DNA of 64,000 bases, taken from the NCBI RefSeq assembly GCF_004217615.1, contig NZ_SHLD01000001.1, forward strand, positions 1,054,001 through 1,118,000, read 5' to 3'. This DNA comes from Micromonospora kangleipakensis (GTDB taxonomy: Bacteria > Actinomycetota > Actinomycetes > Mycobacteriales > Micromonosporaceae). Below, piece after piece: positions 1 to 7,567 of the stretch. The notes beneath the pieces are model-generated. The model was not told the origin of the DNA. It did not search any database and saw nothing but the letters and a program-made list of their open reading frames with translations. Every line of letters starts with the position of its first letter. The first letter of the stretch is position 1. The translations under genes and the position numbers were made by a program.

Positions 1-252
1 TCGCGGCTCATCGATCACTCCGTCCAGGCGCAGCTTCAAAAATCGCCGACGCCATTTGCCCACCGTGGACAGATGAACGCCCACAGCCGCCGCCACATCA
101 GTGTTCGAGCCGCCATCGGCACAGGACAGAATGATCCGGGAACGCATCGCGAGGACCTGCGCCGTCTTCGCCCGCCGCGACCATCGGGTCAACGTCGCAC
201 GTTCTTCATCGGTCAACGTCAGCGGCGGGGTGGGACGCCCAGTCCTCGGCAT
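1..252 (-). CDS. IS630-family transposase, N-terminal part (runs off the left edge)
   Basis: Translating the minus strand from the ATG at 252 gives 84 residues in one open frame to the window edge. The protein opens MPRTGRPTPPLTLTDEER and has a helix-turn-helix region with GSNTDVAAAVGVHLSTVGKW at about residues 49-68, followed by RRRFLKLRLDGVIDEPR. This is the usual start of IS630/Tc1-mariner type transposases. The catalytic DDE part would lie left of position 1, so completeness cannot be judged. The 18-base palindrome just upstream (291-308) may mark the element end. Confidence 0.75.
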   Translation of the reverse strand, partial: MPRTGRPTPPLTLTDEERATLTRWSRRAKTAQVLAMRSRIILSCADGGSNTDVAAAVGVHLSTVGKWRRRFLKLRLDGVIDEPR

Positions 253-290
253 CCCACCACCATACCCACTTATCAGGCGAATTTCTGGCG

Positions 291-308
291 CACCGCACTA
301 GTGCGGTG
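291..308. repeat. Perfect 18-bp palindrome next to the IS630 gene
   Basis: CACCGCACTAGTGCGGTG is self-complementary over all 18 bases and is centred on CTAG. It lies 38 bases upstream of the IS630-type transposase start. IS630 elements insert at TA inside CTAG-like targets, so this could be the terminal repeat joined to a duplicated target, or an unrelated regulatory palindrome. The match is seen directly; the role is inferred. Confidence 0.5.
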
Positions 309-522
309 TCCACTAACGTTCACCGGGTTTGCGGTGGGTGTTGTGGATCCTCGCCTTGGGGGCGAGCGACTCCCCACCGGTGGGTGGGGCGGGCCTCCGC
401 GGGCCAACTGATCCTCGCGCCGCCCGGGGTGGGCGGCGGGGGTCACGTCGGGACCGGCCGGCACCGGGCAGGTGCCGGCCGGCTCGACGGTGCGTGACCA
501 CCTCCGGCAACACAACAGCTCA

Positions 523-690
523 CCAGCAACCCTTCCCCGTCCGGGCCGGCCACGGCGTACGGGTGGATGATCCCCAGGTCCACCCCGGCCACCCGGGCCG
601 GATCCGGCTCCTCACCCGGTTGGTAGACCGCCACCGGCGATCCAGTTGCCGAGATCGCGGCGACCAGGGCGACGCGGACTTGCCGAACGG
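523..690 (-). pseudogene. tnpB: TnpB (IS200/IS605-type) remnant carrying the RuvC-I motif
   Basis: On the minus strand, from about 690 down to 523, the frame reads RQVRVALVAAISATGSP, then AVYQPGEEPDPARVAGVDLG, then IIHPYAVAGPDGEGLLVS. This is the beta-strand and RuvC-I block of actinobacterial TnpB proteins; the Asp of GVDLG is the first catalytic acid. Homology stops right after LLVS, where the family continues with a GRA motif, and nothing TnpB-like is visible upstream. Only about 55 of the usual 400 or so residues survive, so this is a dead relic. No TnpA or guide-RNA end is recognisable. Confidence 0.6.
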
Positions 691-986
691 CTCCGGAGTG
701 GTCTTGGGGATCTACGGATCAGATGGTCGCCGTACACCCATCCGTACAGCCAAGCCGGCCGACCCAGCCGGTCATAGGCAGACGCAGGACGACTCGGCGA
801 GCAGGTCAACGTCAGCCACCGACGGCCGCCGACAGCAGTCCCGATCTTTGCAAGGCAGGGGTCGGCGACGCTCTCCCGGCCGACCGGCATGACGAGGGGC
901 CGTGCGATCTACGTGCGACAAGGGGCGGCCATCAGCGGGATTCCGGGGTCAACGAGGGTCAGACCGGACGGCCGGGCTTCCGGGGC
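691..986. other. Stretch without a recognisable gene
   Basis: About 300 bases between the TnpB relic and the left att repeat. Open frames cross it on both strands but none shows a ribosome binding site, a family motif or a plausible start. It reads as decayed flanking DNA. Confidence 0.4.
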
Positions 987-1092
987 GCAAAAGCAAAACG
1001 CCGACCGGCGTTTCCGCTGGTCGGCGCTGCTGTAGCCCGGCGAAAGGCTATGTGGCCAGGGCGGGTCGAACCGCCGACCTTCCGATTTTCAG
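987..1092 (-). repeat. Left att copy: tRNA-Phe 3' half and terminator
   Basis: This segment matches 12468-12574 almost base for base. It covers the terminator hairpin (about 1000-1026), the spacer and the tRNA-Phe sequence from the 3' end (1053) up to the anticodon loop (1092). The T-arm and acceptor region has lost two G residues relative to the functional gene (CCAGGGCGGGTCG here, CCAGGGGCGGGGTCG there), so this copy is not a tRNA. Similarity ends exactly in the anticodon loop, a common crossover point for tRNA-targeting integrases. Confidence 0.8.
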
Positions 1093-1528
1093 ATCCACGC
1101 GGCAGTGGTCGCGGGCACTCCGGCGATCCGCGGCCGACCGCCAGGTGCAGGGCCACGTGCTCGGCGTCGGCTCCTGTTGCCGTCATGCTGTCGTCATGGG
1201 CAGCCCATGTTGCGCCTGTCGCTTGGGGCTTCGCTGCCTTGTCGCTGCCTCGGCTGGCAGCGGCGGCACGACCTCTTCGTCCCGAACGCCGTGACGGTGT
1301 GGCAACCGATGTTGTCTGTCGCTGTCGGCTGTGCCGTCGTGCAGGTCGTTTGCGGTCCTATCGCGTCCCTCGCTGCGCCGTACCGACGAGTTTGCTGCCT
1401 CTCTGCTGCCTACGGTGCGGCGTCGTGATTTGGGGCCGTCGTCATGATCAGTCCGGTCCGACAGCGGGCCGTGAAGCGCGGTGCACGCTAGCGGGGCGCA
1501 CGCCGTCGGGTATGAGGGTCAGCGTGTC
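1093..1528. other. Gene-free stretch with a tRNA-Pro-like scrap at 1268-1287
   Basis: No gene is supported in this interval. Positions 1268-1287 read ACGACCTCTTCGTCCCGAAC, identical to the anticodon-arm part of the tRNA-Pro fragment at 5741-5761. Positions 1273-1290 are also shared with 8930-8947. The rest is rich in CTGCC-type direct repeats, as can occur in attachment-site arms. It is best read as att-region debris. Confidence 0.4.
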
Positions 1529-1603
1529 TGACACCACGCGATGGTGTCAGGCGGTGTCACTCCGCCTTGCCATGACACCATCGGGGGCCTACCATGGTGT
1601 CAT
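1529..1603. promoter_or_regulatory. Operator array (TGACACCAT inverted repeats) for the RHH regulator
   Basis: Two inverted-repeat pairs are visible. TGACACCA at 1529-1536 faces TGGTGTCA at 1542-1549. ATGACACCAT at 1572-1581 faces ATGGTGTCAT at 1594-1603, the second arm overlapping the start codon at 1602. A further half-site, GGTGTCA, lies at 1553-1559. Repeated short palindromic half-sites are the usual target of ribbon-helix-helix repressors, and the next gene encodes one. Autoregulation is therefore inferred, with repression likely blocking both promoter and translation start. Confidence 0.7.
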
Positions 1604-2108
1604 GGACCTTGACCGGTACGTCTCCGAACTCCAGACGCAGCTGGCTGCGGCGGCCGAGAATCGTGACGCGGACGCCCGGGCCGTCGCCGAGCAGCTCAGT
1701 GCCGCCCTCGACGCCGCGGTACGGCTGATGGTGCTGGGGGTCCTGAGCGACGCGGCCAGCGAGATCACCCGTGAGATCGCACCCGGGTCGGTCGATGTCG
1801 TGCTGCGGGGGCGTGATCCACACCTGATGGTGACTCGTCCCGAGGCGTCGGAGACGGATGCAACTGGTCCGTCCACACCCGAGGTCGCCGTACCGGCCGA
1901 GCCGCTCGACGACACGGTGACCTCTCGGACCACGCTGCGGCTGCCAGACCGGCTCAAGGCCCGGGTCGAGCAGGCCGCGGCCGAGGAGGGGATTTCGGTG
2001 AACTCGTGGTTCGTCCGCGCGATCGCCGCCGCCCTGGAACCAAACGTCCGCCGCCCCCCGCGGCGCGAGACCAAGCAGGGAGACAGCTTCACCGGCTGGG
2101 CCCGCTAG
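1602..2108 (+). CDS. Ribbon-helix-helix (HicB/Arc-like) regulator
   Basis: 168 residues from the ATG at 1602, chosen because it abuts the operator palindromes and codon bias starts there. The N-terminal half (MDLDRYVSELQTQLAAAAEN onwards) is a helical, partly coiled-coil region. The C-terminal part (residues 108-145) has TTLRLPDRLKARVEQAAAEE followed by GISVNSWFVRAIAAALEP, a typical RHH_1/HicB-antitoxin fold with a basic tail. No HicA toxin is adjacent; instead the gene heads a set with DUF4097 and an ABC exporter, so it is more likely a dedicated repressor than an antitoxin. Cytoplasmic DNA-binding protein. Confidence 0.75.
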   Translation: MDLDRYVSELQTQLAAAAENRDADARAVAEQLSAALDAAVRLMVLGVLSDAASEITREIAPGSVDVVLRGRDPHLMVTRPEASETDATGPSTPEVAVPAEPLDDTVTSRTTLRLPDRLKARVEQAAAEEGISVNSWFVRAIAAALEPNVRRPPRRETKQGDSFTGWAR

Positions 2109-2180
2109 TCCCTATCCATCCCCCTTCATCGTCCCGTCGCGAGGCGGGACTGATCCGGCACGCCCATGTGGAGGTCAGTC

Positions 2181-3044
2181 ATGCCCAGTTACGACGTTTC
2201 CGGTCCGATCGACCTGGACGTCACGGCCGGTGTCGGCTTCGTCGACATCGTCGCTTCGGATCGCACCGATGCCGTCGCCGAGGTCGTGCCGAGCAAACCC
2301 GGCCGCAGCGGCGATGAGTCACTCGCCCGCGAGGCCACGGTCTCGTTCGACAGTGGTGTGTTGCGGGTCAAGGTCCCGCGTCGGCTCAACCTGTTCGGCA
2401 AGAGCGACTCGGTCGATGTCCGGTGTGAGGTGCCGACCGGGTCGCGGGTCACGATTGAGACCGCCTACGGGTCGGTCCGGGCCCGCGGCGTGCTGGGGGA
2501 CTGTCGCATCGTCGCGAAGTACGGCGGCGTCACCGCCGACACCGTCGCCAACCTCGTCCTCGAAGCGCCGTACGGCAGCACCGATATCGCCGAGGTGACC
2601 GGCCGGCTCGACGTCACCGCCGGCCATGGTGTGGTGCGCATTGCCGAGGTTCACGGCGATGCTCGGCTGCGCGCTTCGCACGGAACCATGGAGCTCGGTA
2701 CCGCCGCCGGCGACGTGGAAGCCGCCACGTCCGGGGCACTGACCATCGACCGGGCCCTCGGCGACGTGACCGCGCGCAGCGCCCACGGACCCATCCGCAT
2801 CCGGGAAGTGAGCGGCGGAACGATCCGGCTCGACAACGGCCACGCCGATGTCGACGTCGGTGTCCCGACCGGCATCGCGGCCTGGATCGACGCCGGCTCG
2901 GCCCACGGCCGGGTCCGCAACGAACTCACCCCCGACCCGGCCGCCGCCGCCAGCGACCGCGCGGTCGAACTTCACCTGCACGCGAACTACGGCAACGTCA
3001 TCATCCGCCGCATCACCACCCCCCGAAGGGAAGCATCGAAATGA
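2181..3044 (+). CDS. DUF4097 beta-strand repeat protein
   Basis: 287 residues. The ATG at 2181 is preferred over the one at 2166 because GGAGG at 2170-2174 is correctly spaced for it. The chain is a run of short beta repeats such as VTIETAYGSVRARGVLGDCR, YGGVTADTVANLVLEAPYGS and HGVVRIAEVHGDARLRASHG, the pattern of the DUF4097/DUF4098 (LiaI/adhesin-like) right-handed beta-solenoid family. No signal peptide or membrane segment is seen. The stop overlaps the next gene's start (ATGA at 3041-3044), so it is translationally coupled to the ABC ATPase. The exact role is unknown; a regulatory or envelope-stress sensing function is inferred from family context. Confidence 0.75.
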   Translation: MPSYDVSGPIDLDVTAGVGFVDIVASDRTDAVAEVVPSKPGRSGDESLAREATVSFDSGVLRVKVPRRLNLFGKSDSVDVRCEVPTGSRVTIETAYGSVRARGVLGDCRIVAKYGGVTADTVANLVLEAPYGSTDIAEVTGRLDVTAGHGVVRIAEVHGDARLRASHGTMELGTAAGDVEAATSGALTIDRALGDVTARSAHGPIRIREVSGGTIRLDNGHADVDVGVPTGIAAWIDAGSAHGRVRNELTPDPAAAASDRAVELHLHANYGNVIIRRITTPRREASK

Positions 3045-3827
3045 TCCCCAATCAGGTCCAAGGGCCCGCGGTCCAGGTGCAGGGCTTGCAGAAGTCGTAC
3101 AACAAGCTGCATGTGCTGCGAGGCGTGGACTTCGACGTGGCGCGGGGCAGCATCTTCGCCCTGCTCGGCTCGAACGGGGCGGGGAAGACCACGGTCGTGA
3201 AGATCCTGTCCACATTGCTCAAGGCTGACGCGGGCACCGCCAGCGTCCATCGGTTCGACGTCGCCAAGCAACCGGCGAACGTGCGGGAGTCCATCAGCCT
3301 CACCGGACAGTTCGCCGCTGTCGACGAAATCCTCACCGGCCGCGAGAACCTCGTGCTGGTCGCCCGGCTACGGCACCTCAAGAACCCGGGCAAGATCGCC
3401 GATGACCTGCTCGCGCGTTTCTCGCTGACCGACGCGGCCGCGCGGAAGGTGGCGACCTACTCGGGTGGCATGCGCCGCCGCCTCGACATCGCCATGAGCC
3501 TCGTCGGGAATCCGCCGATCATCTTCCTCGACGAACCGACGACCGGGCTCGACCCCCAGGGGCGCATCGAGGTGTGGCAGGCCGTCAAAAAAACTCGCCG
3601 GACAGGGTACGACGGTGCTGCTCACGACGCAGTATCTGGACGAAGCCGAACAACTCGCCGACCGGATCGCGATCCTCCACCAGGGTCGGATCATCGTGAA
3701 CGGCACCCTCACCGAACTCAAGCAGCTGCTCCCACCCGCCAAGGTCGAATACGTCGAGAAGCAGCCCACCCTCGAGGACGTCTTCCTCGCCATCGTCGGC
3801 GACCGCAACGCCGGCACGGACAAGTAA
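3041..3827 (+). pseudogene. DrrA-type ABC exporter ATPase, frameshifted in an A7 run
   Basis: The first frame gives Walker A GSNGAGKTT (residues 43-51), signature YSGGMRRRLD and Walker B IIFLDEP, then runs AVKK into A7 at 3587-3593. The rest of the ATPase ([20 protein letters not shown], with the H-loop region and a shortened C-terminus) continues in the +1 frame to the stop at 3827. With six A in place of seven the protein would be an intact 261 residues, somewhat short for a DrrA (about 330). The extra A may be a true mutation, a sequencing error or a slippage site. Partner of the permease at 3837; drug or lipid export is inferred from family. Confidence 0.8.
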
Positions 3828-3836
3828 GGAACCACG

Positions 3837-4598
3837 ATGACCAAGCATTTCTTCGGCGACACCGCCGTCCTGCTGGGACGCTCCCTGCGCCACATCACGC
3901 GCAGCCTGGACACCATCATCACGACCACGATCATGCCCATTGCGTTCATGCTGCTGTTCGTCTACGTGTTCGGCGGCGCGATCAACTCCGGGTCGGATTC
4001 GTATGTGAGCTACCTGCTGCCCGGCATTCTGCTCATCACGATTGCTTCGGGCATCTCCTACACCGCATTCCGGCTCTTCCTGGATATGAAGAGCGGCATC
4101 TTCGAGCGATTCCAGTCCATGCCGATCGCCCGGTCGTCCGTACTGTGGGCGCACGTGCTGACCTCGCTGGTCGCCAATCTGATCTCGCTCGTGGTCGTCG
4201 TGGGCGTCGCCCTCCTCATCGGCTTCCGCTCGGGAGCGGGAGTGCTGGCGTGGCTCGCGGTCGCTGGCATCCTGATCCTGTTCACCCTGGCGTTGACGTG
4301 GCTCGCCGTCATCCCCGGTCTCACCGCGACGTCCGTGGACGGCGCGAGCGCCTTCTCCTACCCGCTCATCTTCCTGCCGTTCATCAGCTCGGCATTCGTG
4401 CCCACCGACACCATGCCCGGCCCCGTGCGCGCCTTCGCCGAGAACCAGCCGGTGACGTCCATCGTCAACGCGGTCCGCGACCTGTCCACACAGCAGCCGG
4501 TCGGCACCGACATCTGGATCGCCCTCGCCTGGTGTGTCGGCATCCTCATCGTCGCGTACATCTTTGCCATGGTCACTTACCGCCGGAAGATCTCCTAG
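3837..4598 (+). CDS. ABC-2 type exporter permease (DrrB-like)
   Basis: 253 residues, nine bases after the ATPase stop with AAGGA upstream. About six membrane segments are visible, including TTTIMPIAFMLLFVYVFGG, YLLPGILLITIASGISY, LISLVVVVGVALLIGF and a C-terminal IWIALAWCVGILIVAYIFAM. The FERFQSMPIARSSVLWAHVL loop and the PVTSIVNAVRDL motif are typical of the DrrB/ABC2_membrane family. It forms the transport channel with the preceding ATPase. The last codon and stop (TCC TAG) sit exactly at the left end of an IS element, so the 3' end may be slightly altered by that insertion. Confidence 0.85.
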   Translation: MTKHFFGDTAVLLGRSLRHITRSLDTIITTTIMPIAFMLLFVYVFGGAINSGSDSYVSYLLPGILLITIASGISYTAFRLFLDMKSGIFERFQSMPIARSSVLWAHVLTSLVANLISLVVVVGVALLIGFRSGAGVLAWLAVAGILILFTLALTWLAVIPGLTATSVDGASAFSYPLIFLPFISSAFVPTDTMPGPVRAFAENQPVTSIVNAVRDLSTQQPVGTDIWIALAWCVGILIVAYIFAMVTYRRKIS

Positions 4599-5579
4599 AC
4601 GAGTAATTCCTAAGTCGGTCCGGGGCTGCGAACGCAGCGAAGGGTGTTGATGATCCGTTTGTGACGACAGACATCAACACCCTTCTCACCGCACTGTACG
4701 TGAAGATCGACGACTGGCTGGGGCGGCCCCGCAGGTCCGGTCGGCCACCGAAGCTGTCAGACGCCGAACTGTTGACCCTCGCGGTGGCCCAGGTGCTGCT
4801 CGGGGTCCGGTCCGAGGCCCGCTGGCTGCGGTTCGTCCCCGCGCATCTGCCCGGAGCGTTTCCCTATCTGCCGGGCCAGTCCGGCTACAACAAGCGCCTA
4901 CGAGCCGCCTTGCCGCTACTGAAGCGGGCGATCCGGGCGGTCGCTGCGGACACCGACCTGTGGACCGACTCCGCCTGGGTGGTCGACTCCACCCCGGTCG
5001 AGTGCGGCCGGTCCCGGCCCACCGCACGCCGCTCACGGTTAGCGGGATGGGCCAGCTACGGCTACTGCCCGTCCCACTCACGCTGGTTCTGGGGTCTGCG
5101 GCTACACCTGGTCTGCACCCCGGCCGGCCTGCCGGTCGCCTGGGCCCTGGCCAACCCGAAAGTCGACGAACGGCAGGTGTTGACCGCCGTCCTCGAACAC
5201 GACCCGGACCTTTTGGCCGAACGCCCAGGCCTGCTGATCATCGCGGACAAGGGCTATGTGTCCGCCGAGCTGGACCGCTGGCTGGCCGAGCGCGGGGTGC
5301 GGCTGCTGCGACCCTCCTATCGCAACCGCACCCCACGCCCCGACGAGCACCTGCTCAAACCGATCCGGCAACTCATCGAATCGGTCAACGACACGCTCAA
5401 GGGCCAACTTGACCTCGAGCTACACGGCGGCCGCAGCATCGAAGGCGTCGCCGCCCGCGTCGCGCAACGACTCCTGGCCATGACCGCCGCCATCTGGCAC
5501 AACCCCACCACCGGACAACCCCTGACCAGGTCCTTGATCGCCTACGACCACTGACCAGGATTAGGACTTACTCGTCTAG
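4595..5579 (+). mobile_element. Complete IS982-type insertion sequence
   Basis: A 985-bp element with 19-base inverted ends: CTAGACGAGTAATTCCTAA at 4595-4613 and its complement (one mismatch) at 5561-5579. The outermost CTAG is itself palindromic, so it could be the end of the repeat or a 4-bp target duplication. One full-length transposase gene fills the interior. The left end carries a small hairpin (GCTGCGAACGCAGC, 4625-4638). It landed exactly at the permease stop codon. Confidence 0.75.
4661..5554 (+). CDS. IS982-family transposase
   Basis: 297 residues from the GTG at 4661, the normal length for the family. It opens MTTDINTLLTALYVKIDDWL, has SGYNKRLRAALPLLKRAIR at about 88-106, and then the DDE domain. 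The acids lie in VVDSTPVECGRS, in LLIIADKGYVSAELDRWL and in IRQLIESVNDTLKGQLDLE. It ends WHNPTTGQPLTRSLIAYDH, a conserved tail of actinobacterial IS982 transposases. Intact and possibly active; it cuts and joins the 19-bp ends flanking it. Confidence 0.85.
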   Translation: MTTDINTLLTALYVKIDDWLGRPRRSGRPPKLSDAELLTLAVAQVLLGVRSEARWLRFVPAHLPGAFPYLPGQSGYNKRLRAALPLLKRAIRAVAADTDLWTDSAWVVDSTPVECGRSRPTARRSRLAGWASYGYCPSHSRWFWGLRLHLVCTPAGLPVAWALANPKVDERQVLTAVLEHDPDLLAERPGLLIIADKGYVSAELDRWLAERGVRLLRPSYRNRTPRPDEHLLKPIRQLIESVNDTLKGQLDLELHGGRSIEGVAARVAQRLLAMTAAIWHNPTTGQPLTRSLIAYDH

Positions 5580-5673
5580 CCCTGCGCATTTGGTAGCGCC
5601 GGGATCGCAGGGTGCTCGCGTCGTTTGATGCCTTCTCGCTGCTTCCGGCCGACCGGTGATGGCCAGGAACGAA

Positions 5674-5701
5674 TCAAGGCCTCTCCACGGAGGGGCCTTG
5701 A
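5674..5701 (-). terminator. Hairpin downstream of the tRNA-Pro fragment
   Basis: TCAAGGCCTCTCC at 5674-5686 pairs with the facing GGAGGGGCCTTGA arm, one mismatch. It lies just past the 3' end of the tRNA-Pro fragment in that fragment's direction. This copies the arrangement at 987-1092, tRNA 3' half plus terminator, and supports the idea that the segment was carried in by an att site. No clear T run is present. Confidence 0.5.
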
Positions 5702-5718
5702 CCTGCGGTTACCTCTGG

Positions 5719-5760
5719 TCGGGGTGGCCGGATTCGAACCGACGACCTCTTCGTCCCGAA
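5719..5760 (-). repeat. tRNA-Pro(CGG) 3'-half fragment (att relic)
   Basis: The minus strand reads from the anticodon loop (TTCGGGA, anticodon CGG) through a T-arm with GTCGG, loop TTCGAAT and CCGGC to the acceptor strand CACCCCG plus discriminator A. That acceptor strand would pair with CGGGGTG, the usual 5' end of tRNA-Pro. The 5' half (D-arm) is absent, so it is not a working tRNA. Such 3' halves are left by tRNA-targeting integrases. Confidence 0.7.
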
Positions 5761-6223
5761 CTCGCGGCGGTTGATCCTGGTGCGGTTCCGCCCGAGGTCA
5801 AGCGGGCTGCACCAGTCGGAAGCGGTGGGGCGCGGCCGGCGTGAGTTGCTTTACTTCCGTGCAGTACAGCGACCAGGGCGAGACGCAGCTTCGACCCCCG
5901 CCGGGGGGAGCCTGGTCGGCGTTGTCGGCCAGTGTCAGCGGGTGTCGTTCCCTGTGGTCCTGCCTTCGGTGTCATGCCGGCTGTGACCATTGGAGTCGGT
6001 CGCGCAGCACAGCGTTCGCTGACTTTATGCTGACGCGGCACCTTCTGGTCCGTAGGTCACGGCGGCGCAGTCTCGTGCGGTGCCGTGCGACATCGGAAGG
6101 CACGGTTCGGACCCGTCGCGGCTCCTGCGGTCGCTCGCGTTGCTGTTACTTCTGTGCTGTACGTCGATCACTCCGGCCGCCTGCGGCCTAAGATGTTGCC
6201 TTGCGCGTTCACGGGGAGGCGAC
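5761..6223. other. Gene-free stretch with two copies of a degenerate repeat
   Basis: No gene is supported. Positions 5842-5875 (GTTGCTTTACTTCCGTGC core) and 6134-6165 (GTTGCTGTTACTTCTGTGC core) are diverged copies of a motif found again at 9194-9232. The first lies about 85 bases after the tRNA-Pro fragment. A ribosome binding site for the next gene (GGGGAGG, 6213-6219) closes the interval. Confidence 0.4.
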
Positions 6224-7219
6224 ATGCCTGAAGACATCAATGCGGCAAGCCTGATCGCTCTGGCTGATCGCCTACGAGCCAAACCAGCGCAAAGCCATGA
6301 ACGTCTCGAGCTGGTCACCAGCTGCGAAGGTTTGCCGTGGCTCGGCCGTGTCCCGGCTGCCACCGAGTCGTGCATCAAGATTCTCGCCCAGACTGACCCG
6401 AAGACCCGCTCAATGCCTTGCGAGCTCGGTATCTCCTCGATGGAGGTGCCCAGTGCCCTGACCACCTTCCGCCGTTGGTGGCCAAAGGCGGTCATCGCTA
6501 TGGGCGATCCCGGGCAGCCCGATCCGCGGAAACCGTTGAAGCCCGGCATCGTGCAGTGGCGTTTCGACGGTGTCAACGCGTCGCCGGCGTTGAGCCCGCC
6601 GAGCACCGCTGGTTCTGCCGCTATCGCAGCTCACTTTGCCGGCCTGCCGTGGGCGCCACCGCCGATGATGTATGACGCGGCCGGTCCGCTTGCAGACATT
6701 GAGGCAGAGGACCTGCTGGCCAGCATGGTTCATCCGCCGCAGATGCCGGCAGGCCGATGGGATCGCCTGCCAGGCTTGTGGGAGCGCTACATCCAGGCGT
6801 GGTGCTGCCTGGGCCTGCTGCATCATCGACCGGAGCAACCGTGGCCGACATCGACCAGGCGACAAATGTTGATCGAGCTGGCCTACGGTGTCGAGGACTG
6901 GATTACCGAAGCCGCGCTCTATGCGCTAATCACCGCGGCTTGGGTGGACCCAGCATGCCGCTCAGACGTCGCCGGGTTGGTCGAGACCAGATACCTGATG
7001 ATGCGTGAAGCGGCCGAGACCAGACCACTCACAATTGGCGTTTCCGTGGCGCAGCTGGTTTACATAACCCCAGGCATGCCAAACGAAACCCTTAACCATG
7101 CAGTGGATCTGACCGCTGCATCCCAGGAGTGGCCAGGCAATGGAAGCGTCTCGCTTGGCGGACCACCCGCGCCACCGCCGCGGCAAAGGTCGCTGTTGGA
7201 CAGGCTTCGTCGCCGTTGA
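6224..7219 (+). CDS. Hypothetical island protein
   Basis: 331 residues from the ATG at 6224, which has GGGGAGG at 6213-6219; the frame opens further upstream but without signals. I do not recognise the family. The first third has a Trp/Pro-rich segment (LVTSCEGLPWLGRVPAATES and FRRWWPKAVIAMGDPGQPDP). The second half is helical (RQMLIELAYGVEDWITEAAL), resembling alpha-solenoid repeats. The tail is Pro/Arg-rich (PPAPPPRQRSLLDRLRRR). No signal peptide or membrane helix. Flanked by tRNA fragments, so probably element cargo. Confidence 0.6.
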   Translation: MPEDINAASLIALADRLRAKPAQSHERLELVTSCEGLPWLGRVPAATESCIKILAQTDPKTRSMPCELGISSMEVPSALTTFRRWWPKAVIAMGDPGQPDPRKPLKPGIVQWRFDGVNASPALSPPSTAGSAAIAAHFAGLPWAPPPMMYDAAGPLADIEAEDLLASMVHPPQMPAGRWDRLPGLWERYIQAWCCLGLLHHRPEQPWPTSTRRQMLIELAYGVEDWITEAALYALITAAWVDPACRSDVAGLVETRYLMMREAAETRPLTIGVSVAQLVYITPGMPNETLNHAVDLTAASQEWPGNGSVSLGGPPAPPPRQRSLLDRLRRR

Positions 7220-7567
7220 CAGACCCAGGGCCGACCGAGCCCGAGCCCACGTGTACGGCTGGCTCACGAGGTGGGATCCGGCTGGCAGCGGAGCGCCAAG
7301 TCTTAAAAGCTGGTTCGGAGCTATGTTCACTGCAGCTCCCGACCTACGAGTGGGCCGCTAGGGACTCGAACCCTGAACCCCTCTGGTAGTCAGGTGATCA
7401 TCCGCAATCGGGTGGAATCGGCCTGCTGACCGGCGCGAGGTCGCGCGCTGCCTTACAGCGTTTGATGGCCCTTGTCGGCGTCAATTGTGCCCGGCTTGTG
7501 CCAGATGATCTATCCAGTCCATCGCTCGCCGTCCAAGTACTGCTATCCACGCGGCCAGGAAATTCCG
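7220..7567. other. Intergenic stretch holding the tRNA-Lys fragment
   Basis: Apart from the tRNA-Lys piece at 7351-7380 no feature is recognised. AGGA at 7557-7560 is the ribosome binding site of the gene at 7568. Confidence 0.4.
7351..7380 (-). repeat. tRNA-Lys 3'-end fragment (att relic)
   Basis: TGGGCCGCTAGGGACTCGAA and the next ten bases match the 3' end of the intact tRNA-Lys at 42493-42522 at 28 of 30 positions. The match covers the acceptor strand and T-arm only. It shows that an element using tRNA-Lys as its attachment site once contributed DNA to this island. Confidence 0.65.

Noticed and set aside
987-1098. Second tRNA-Phe gene
   Set aside because: The D-arm half is missing and the T-arm has lost two bases, so it cannot fold as a tRNA.
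723-1601. N-terminal extension of the RHH regulator frame
   Set aside because: No codon bias or family similarity, it runs through an att repeat and the operator array; the ATG at 1602 is the better start.
1602-2108. HicAB toxin-antitoxin pair
   Set aside because: The RHH domain resembles HicB antitoxins but no HicA or other small toxin gene is adjacent.
7340-7392. tRNA-Lys gene in the island
   Set aside because: Only the last 30 bases match; the anticodon and D arms are not there.
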